From NCBI GenBank assembly GCA_021234155.1, contig JAJEKV010000386.1:181931-245930 (forward strand): 64,000 bases of DNA. Direction: 5' to 3'. The position numbers and the translations under genes were made by a program. The notes below the pieces were generated by a model that worked only from the letters and a program-made list of their open reading frames with translations, was not told the DNA's origin and ran no database searches. Positions 56,640 to 64,000 of the stretch are shown here, piece after piece. Position 1 is the first letter of the stretch, and every line of letters starts with the position of its first letter. The DNA comes from Isoetes taiwanensis. Its lineage: Eukaryota > Streptophyta > Lycopodiopsida > Isoetales > Isoetaceae.

Positions 56640-57060
56640 TATATGTCTTATTCTATTTGATCATTCTATTTATATAATGGGATTCCCAAGTTATTTTCCT
56701 CAACATTATATATAAATAAAACCCTATTTATAACCTTCTAACTTTTTTTCCTATAATAACCTTTAGCAACAACTTTAAGGTTATTAATTATAGGTTAGCA
56801 GTTTTAAGGTTAAGAAGTTTATTATAGGGTATTATAGGTTAGAAATTTTAAGGTTGGAAAGTTATTGTAGGTTAAAAGTTTTAAGGTTAGAACTAAGTTT
56901 TAAGGTTAGTTTTAAGGTCACTAACTTTAACTATTAACTTATAACTTTTAAACTATTAACTTATAACTTAACTATTAACTATTAACTTATAACTATTAAC
57001 AACTAACTTAACTATTAACTCATAACTTCTAAACTTTTAAAGTCACTGGTCCTTAAAACA
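56640..57060. repeat. AT-rich low-complexity tract (TTAAGGTTA / AACTATTAACTTATA)
   Basis: Short degenerate direct repeats of TTTTAAGGTTAG and AACTATTAACTTATAACT, with no ORF. The word usage resembles the MITE at 1976-2892 but no matching inverted ends were found. Confidence 0.6.
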
Positions 57061-58550
57061 AAAAAATCTTTGTAATAAATTTTCATGGGCAGTTGATGAT
57101 TGCGCTGCACCTAAAATTTGAAGGCGCTTATTAATATGAAGTTAGCTCGCTTTCTAACCGCTTTCTTCTCACTTTCAACTTTTCAATTCTGTGCTAATTT
57201 AGGCGCCTCCGCCCGCCCAATTCCGTGCATTCCGTGCACTTCTAGCGTTTACCTGGGCTTCTATCCGCTTCTCATTTTTATCCGTGATCAATCTCAACTT
57301 TCGGTTTCTATCTGCTTTGAACTCGGCTTTATCTGCTAAATCTGGCCCTCCGGTTTCTATCTGCTTTAAACCCTTTCGATATGCGAACTCGCTTATCCTT
57401 TATGATTCTTTTATTCGCTTTTGAGCTTTCTGGGCTTTACAATCATCCGCTTTTTAGGGTTTTTTTACCAAAGGTTTGTATATTCAGATAATGTCTCCCG
57501 CTTTGGCCTTTCAGCCTCTTATAACTCCTCCGGCTTTGAATAACAAAGTTTTCCGGTTTTTCGCTTTTGTGTTAAAGCTTCTGCTTCGGGCTTTGCTTCT
57601 TCTCGGCTTCTTAAGGCTCAAATCACCAAGCTATTGGCTTCTCGAATCAAATCAACTTTGGTTTTCAATTTTTGGTTTCGGCCAAAGGCAAAGGCTCAAT
57701 TTCTGCGGGCACACAAATAGGTTAGTATTTCCCCGCTTTTTACTTAAAGTACTATATGAGCTTCGTGTTTAATCAAGGGAGTGCTTTCCTCGCTTAGACT
57801 TTTTACATGCATCAGCCCTAAACCGCCTCTAGCACCTTCATATATAGATCATGCTCTATGATCTTGTTCTGTGATCTTGCCTATATGATCGGGCTCTTAT
57901 TCTATTTCACTAGCTCTTCCTCTATCCGCTCTAATTAATGATCTAAAAATAATGAAGTAAATAATGATCTATGATCTATCCGCTTCTATGATCTTGCTCT
58001 ATGATCTTGCTTCTATGATCTATGATCTATGATCCATCCGGGCTTCTATGATCTATCCGCTTCTATGATCTATGATCTATCTCTGTATGATCTTGCTTAT
58101 ATGATTTTGTCAGATTCGCTTTTATTCTATTTCACTAGCTCTTTCCTCTATCCGCTTCTAAATAATGAACTAAAACAACCGCTTCTATCCGCCTTCATTC
58201 TATTCTATTATATTCTAACGCCTTCATATTCAATCGACCTCATATTTTGAATTCGATTCTGATTCCTCGCATTTTGCATTCTATTAGAATAATATGTTAG
58301 AATGGGAGAAATCGCTACTTTACGATTTCTATTTTGGTTTCCGGTTTTCCACTAGGTTAATCAAAGCACGCCAAGCTTTTAGTTTGGCTTTTTATATTTC
58401 ATAACGGTTCTATACAAATCGCCAGCGCCGCGGTGTGAAATAGATCCGTGAAAAACAAAGCAAACGCAGCTCGCTTTTGAATTATGTATGTTCGTAATCG
58501 CTTTTATTGGGAGAGTAATATATCATTTGCTAATTACTTAATTTCTTCGC
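57061..58550. repeat. Low-complexity region with TCTATGATC repeats
   Basis: Tandem TCTATGATC/TCCGCTTCTATGATC units at about 57840-58100. Much of the rest is T-rich with recurring CGCTT or GGCTT where CTGCTT might be expected. No gene is supported. Confidence 0.55.
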
Positions 58551-61500
58551 TCTAGTGCCATGGATTTTCCTTATGCATGGACACCGGCCGATCCTAGTTC
58601 AAATACACCGGCCGGTTCTAGTTCAAATACACTTCCTGGACGCACCATCAACTCGACCCCGGCATAAGATATAACTTGATTGTGCTGTTCAAAACGCTCA
58701 AAGAGAGTTGGAGAATCCATTAGACAATTTGTATCAAAATATGGGGAACACTTCCATCGTGATCTCGACATATGCTACCCTCATTGGTTTTAGTAAGGCT
58801 CATGCCAACAAATAAGTAACGAGGGTTTGATTTATAGTATCGTGGATCGATACAACACTCTGGTTTGGAGACTCGACATTCGCAGGGAAGATGAGGATCC
58901 CGGCCATATCGAGTGGTCGTGTGGGACTTTTAAGTATTGGGCCCATGAAGTGGGCCTATGTGACATATTGTAGAGATAGAAAGAATTCACTACCGATTTT
59001 TGCGTAAGAAGAAATGTACATACACTTTTTGAATATGAATACAAACTCGCTACCGCGCAATTTTGCACTATACTTTTATGTCATTAGTTTATTATGTTTT
59101 TTTATATGCAATGTCGAAAATATTGAATCCTTTGATGCCCTCCAGCCCAAGAGGACTCAACTCCAAGAAACTACACGCTTTCATTAATGTGTGGTTTCAT
59201 GGGGTTGATAAGATCGGCTAAAGAACATCAACGAATTCAAAATTCACAACATCACGCCAGATGTTACGACATATTCTTTTTTTTTAAGAATATCCTAATA
59301 TACATACCTTTTTCAGACGCTCTTTGGCCATGCTACAAATGTGCCCACGCCACTAATCAGACGCCAACGGATGTCTCTTTGGAAGAGCCTCATCTTCATA
59401 ATTGCGCTTTATAATGGAAATCTTACGTAAACCGCTTTTAGGAGGAACACCATGACACATAGAACTTGATTCAGATCTTCGATTTTACATAAGCCTACTC
59501 GCGGCGCAAGTTTGTTGCTAAAAGATAGCATTCTTCTCCCATTAATCGATAAAGAACCTAGAATGCATTGGAAAAATAGAGGACTAAAAAGAGAACAAGA
59601 GAATGCATTCGATGGAATCACACTCACCATAGTTCAAACAGACATCGAATGGGATTGAAGGCTGCCGATCGAATGGGATTGAAGGCATTGTAGACGAATA
59701 ATCTTGGGCGCCCGATAGTCGATTGTTCTTGGGCCTCGATAGTAGGAATGATCTTGGGCCTCGATAGTAGGTGGGTCGAATAGGTGGTAGTAGATTGCCA
59801 CATATGCTTTTGAAATTAATAATTAATTGTTATCTTGAAATTGCACTAAAAAGAAAACACAATTTAAATTTGTAAATGAGCGGACTAGTTAATTACATGT
59901 GATAAATTTAAAAGGACGCTAATTTGAATTTACGGGTTGTAACTGACGCCTAGATTATGAACGATACATATAAGTTTAAACCAAAACCCCAGCCTCATAT
60001 TATCCGCGACTTGCGTTCTATGGCGTTTAGAGGATCTCGGCCGGGCCGGAGGGCCGGTAGAGGTGGGCTTACATGCCCCAAAGCACAAATCCCAAGCCCG
60101 AGGTCGGCTGAACAAGCGTAGAAAAGCACAAATCCAACAAGCCTCGTAATTGATCCGTTTTTTTTTTTCCTCAGAATTGATTGTCCCTTTTTTGTTAGGT
60201 TTTTAGGATGTTTTTTTGTAATAATAGAGTTATTATCCGATAAGAAGCATGTGTCCTCTAATATTTGAGTTCATATGTCCCAAAAAATGTATGTCAATAA
60301 ATGCTTAATGTGTGGCTAAACAAGATTCGTGAGGGTATTTGTGTTTTTTATAGTTGGTTCTGTCCTCTCGATGAAGATTCAACTCTTTTAAGTTGTGGTG
60401 TTTATAGTTATTTGTGTCAAAGCCTAGCTTGAATAAGGCATTACATTAGTTTCTATATTTGTAGATGAAGATTCGATAATTTAAGTTGTATTTTTATAGT
60501 TAGTTATGTCCCGGGTCAGCTTTTAGTAAATGAACCCGCTTTCAGATTCTTTTTTCAAATCGCCAAGCTGCTTTTTGTTAGCTCCAATTAAGTAAAATGA
60601 ACTTGCTCTTTTTATTTTTTTCTAAGTCGCTACTAAGCGCTTTTGTTGCATATGTTTCGATTTCTTTGCATATAATTTAGCATTAAAAATTAACCCATGT
60701 GTCGTAATTTCACAGATCACAAAAGTCAAACAAAAGAGTTTAGGAACAAGCAAGGCAGACCTCTACAGCCGTAAAAGCAAAGGACGATGAAGATGTCATC
60801 CGGCATGCACTGGCAAAGATGTATTGACGTTAGAAGATACATCCGAATAATAAAGGCTCGTGGAACCTCCATGTCCAGTAAGAAGATCTTATAGAGGGGT
60901 CGAATGGTATGTGGAGATATTCAAAAACTGGTGGGAAGACGACAACCTCATATTCATGTCAAGGGCAAGAGAGACTGATCAAAATGAAGAAGCGGGAATT
61001 CTTATTACATGGCACATGATGATTCTTCTTCTGCGCGGCTAGTTGAAGTGGGCCAAAAATCTAAGAAGAGTCTAAAGAAGATCAATCGATGCAAGCATAG
61101 CTCTTTTAAAGAGACCGTGATTAAGATCGACGACATGGCCGATAACCCTTTAAATTTGGTCGACAGCTTACGCAGCCATTGACTCCTAAAAAGAATATGC
61201 GCTTTACAGCCGCTCGACGAGCCATTAGCACTTAGGGCCCCGCGTTGGCCTACTTACGTGGCTGAAGGGATAAGGGAAGAAGAAAGCTCTAAAGGCAGAG
61301 AAACCACGTAGAAGTTTAATAAACAGGTTTTACAAGTGATTCCATGACAAGGCGTGCGCTTGAGGCGAGGAGCAAGCTCAAAAATATGTTGACAAGCATC
61401 CACTGGCCCGAAGCTTTCACCCATCCAAACCCACGTGATAGGCTTTTCAGGTCCACTAAAGCCATTTATATCGCCAGCAGAAGCATGACAAGCAAAGACT

Positions 61501-61640
61501 CCTGCAGGACGCCCCGCGCTAAACATACGGCCCGCACACACTTCTGGCAGAAACCCCATCCGCCCGACAACCGCATGGGACCTTCCCTACCCCGCGACTC
61601 GAGGTGACTCTAGTGCATGGAAGGGGAACACGGCTGGGTG
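58551..61640. other. No convincing gene; short tandem repeats
   Basis: A 24-bp tandem pair lies at 58581-58628 (ACACCGGCC.. TAGTTCAAAT). A CGAATGGGATTGAAGGC pair lies at 59646-59686, and ATCTTGGGCCTCGATAGTAG-type units follow at 59700-59771. ORFs here (60860-61042, 61254-61559) match nothing I know. Probably decayed retroelement sequence. Confidence 0.45.
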
Positions 61641-63129
61641 TCTTGCGGCCCCCCTATGGGCTCCTATAACAAATAAAGTTTATAACACGCCGTAACTAGC
61701 ATAAAACATATATAAATACTACCCGAGGGTAGTGCATCGCATTATAAAACCAACGCATAGATGATAATCACAAACTATAAAACAGGAGAGCTCCTACCGC
61801 CTCACTGTGCAGGAGGATGACAAATGGGTTAGGCCTCAAGATAGAGCGTGCACCGAAGTCATGGCAATGGCGGCTGGCATAGAACAATGGCTAGGGTTGA
61901 CCACTCCATCCGCCTCTCCTGCATACTTTGCAGATGGGCTAGATCAGCCTCGACAGACTCTAGCCTTCCTGAGACGCAATCCCATGGCATCACCCATCGG
62001 GACTACCTGTGCTGCATCTCCCCGTCCGATGAGGCGTGAAGGGTTGCATCTCCTTCCTGTGGTCTAGAGGTGCCGCATGCTAGAGAATCGGGCACACACT
62101 AATCGGGTAACCTAATCCCTCCAAAAACGAGAGCCAAGCCATCACTTGCAGCTTCGAGAGGCAGGGCAAACACCATTGCCCCCAGGAGGTGTCGTGGACC
62201 CATGCTCGGCCCCACACACGAAGTGACCCACCATAAGCCTAGCCCACTATGGGATCCCCCGAAGGCCCCCACTCGGCAGGGATCCTCCTCCACTTTCCCT
62301 CTAGCCCTGTTATCTGGGTGCTGAGTCATATCATAGCCTCAATAGCCCGGTGGGCTCCTATGCACGTGCCGCAACTAATAGGAACTAAGGGGATTCACTC
62401 TAGGAACATACTACATATGGCCCTAGGTCTCTACCCCCTTCCCAATACAAGAGGAGCAAACATGATCAACCAACAACATATAATCATCACATCATGAGAA
62501 TAATTATAAGAAGAACATCTTAACCTAATCATACAACTAACTAATAGTTAGGTTCCTTTGATTAGGGTTCAAGATGTTGAATATGGGTTCTAGGATGGCT
62601 CTACTCTAGATAAAAAATACTAGCACATCTTGGAATGCTAATCCCAGATGAGCTATCACAACTACTATCCTACATACCGCTTCCTCGATGTTTCCCTCCA
62701 GATCCGGCGCTCCATAGTCTTCGACTCACAAGTCGCTATTCCCCCTCCAAGAACGGTTCTACACTGGGTCTGGCCGCACTGCAGCCTATGCCATTGGCGA
62801 ATCCATGTTCAAACGGTTTCAACAAGCAGGTGAGTCTCCTCGGTGCAGGGCCGAAAGAGGTCTAGGCCAGGGTTTATGCCCACATGCTTAGGTCCACCCA
62901 GGACGCCACGTGGCACCAATCGGTGAGTCCCTGCGGTGTATGGTGCCCCACAGGTTAAGGCCACGCGGGATAATGGCTTATCCTATGGCTGGCTAAGTTA
63001 TGAGAATAACTTAGCCATGCCCCCTCAGTGCCACGCATCTATGGTATACAAGGCTATAAAGATAGATTGTATGGTGATCGATCCGTGAATACACGCATTT
63101 ATGGCGGCGATATTCCCTTGACCGTCACA
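61640..63129 (-). repeat. Third, diverged LTR of the broad family
   Basis: 61830-62470 aligns with 1090-1745 in the same orientation (landmarks GGCTGGCATAGAA.AATGGCTAGGG, CACTCCATCCGCC, GGTGGGCTC.T.TGCAC, TAGGTCTCTACCC). On the minus strand its start may be TGTGACGGTCAAGG at 63129. The other end near 61640 is not sharp. No primer site was found, so it could be a solo or truncated LTR. Confidence 0.6.
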
Positions 63130-64000
63130 TTCTCTTAGGACAATGTTGTCTCTCAAAGATTATGCCAAGGTGACGAACCTACCTTATACCCCGCAATGTG
63201 CAACAACATGTCCTAACCTTTAATTTAGCTTAGCAATCAAGTTTTATTAGTTCAAGTGAAAATTTTAGGCTATATTTGTACTTATACAAAATATATAGCC
63301 TTAACACCGCTATTTTTATAACAATTCAAACTACTATTATAAGAGTTATTAGGGTTCATAATCTAATTATGGCTCCCCTATCATCTCGTAGAACGCTGGC
63401 CTCGCTGAAGTCCTCCCCTTCTACTTGCCTCGCAAAAGGAGCACACACGCGGTTTAGTTAATCAATTTGTGGTTTTAGGGGACCACCCCTTTACCTCCTT
63501 GAGTCTAACCATGGGCTCAAGGGTTGTCCTACTACCTTGCCCAAGATCATGGCCCTTTCCGGATTTGAGCTTAGGATCATTTAAGATGTTCCCATCATTG
63601 CCCATGATCGAGTGCTACCTTGTACACGATCCCCTCGATCGAAGTACACCCCTGCATCATGCCCCCGAGGGTTTCAATTAGGGAACGCCTCACGATCCCA
63701 TCATCGCCAAGATGATCACTTAAGCTTCACCATGACCCTCCTACGCCAGGTGTGCGATCCTCCTCCGATCGTAAGGCATAGAGATCATCCGACGATGTCC
63801 CATCATCGCCCACTATGCCTCATTCCTCACTCACATGACCCTAATGGTCATGCGCATTCTATTGGTGCGCGTAGGCCTAGAGAATGCCCTAAAGGCGCAT
63901 CCCATCATCGCACACACGATTCAAGGTTCTCGCACATGCACCCTACTAATCGGAATGGCGCCAAAGCTTAAGGCTAACTAACAAATATACTAGCTAACCA
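63130..64000. other. Edge region, recurring CCCATCATCGC motif
   Basis: GATCCCATCATCGCC-like words recur at about 63586, 63690, 63797 and 63900 in a GC-richer stretch. No intact gene. Probably another repeat running off the right edge. Confidence 0.4.

Noticed and set aside
56640-57060. Second copy of the MITE at 1976-2892
   Set aside because: Similar word usage only; no inverted GGGT..TTTCCCACT ends and no TAA flanks.

Overview
The window reads as land-plant nuclear DNA from a large, repeat-rich genome. A fern or other seed-free plant is my best guess, from the intronless PPR gene, very long LTR elements and DUF7869-like mobile genes; this is inference. Evidence for a plant nucleus: a plant-type PPR gene, a bL33 organellar ribosomal protein gene behind a telo-box, a plant alpha/beta-hydrolase family member, SWIM-type MULE transposase, Ty3/gypsy elements with initiator-Met-type primer sites, and MITEs with clean target duplications. 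Host genes are few; most of the sequence is nested transposons.

Layout. 1-3107: edge of a minus-strand LTR element (LTR 726-3107 with a primer site at 713-724), its LTR interrupted by a 917-bp TAA-flanked MITE. 3.1-5.4 kb: dispersed repeat A and upstream sequence. 5384-7576: PPR gene. 7.6-11.4 kb: small tandem and inverted repeats, a possible small secreted-peptide ORF, repeat B. 11.39-17.33 kb: MULE with arrays of GGAAACCCTTCC at both ends and a spliced SWIM transposase. 18768-18944: intact bL33 gene, minus strand. 20605-21489: hydrolase gene whose nucleophile-elbow segment lies in a second frame. 22166-22445: frameshifted SMI1/KNR4-like fragment. 22798-30623: complete minus-strand Ty3/gypsy element with 5-bp TSD GAGGG. 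32.4-33.5 and 54.7-56.6 kb: two halves of one DUF7869-like gene, split by a 21-kb chromovirus (33477-54744). The chromovirus holds a 778-bp MULE-type MITE, a broken histone H3-like sequence, a split gag, a second DUF7869-like element and a decayed pol with chromodomain. 56.6-61.6 kb: AT-rich and simple repeats with no convincing gene. 61.6-63.1 kb: a third, diverged LTR of the same broad family.

The most interesting signal is the DUF7869-like pair. The conserved blocks HDKMD, LDNC.GQNKN and GHTH(E/D)D(I/V)DALFG are in the order expected of a DDE/D nuclease, so this may be a little-described transposase family; the insertion falls exactly at the second block.

A caution: between about 26.9 and 63 kb many reading frames are broken by short indels at CAG/CTG/CCGG-like sites, while AT-rich stretches of the same repeats stay identical. 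The two chromovirus LTRs show this directly. Some broken genes here may be consensus errors at methylated sites rather than true pseudogenes.
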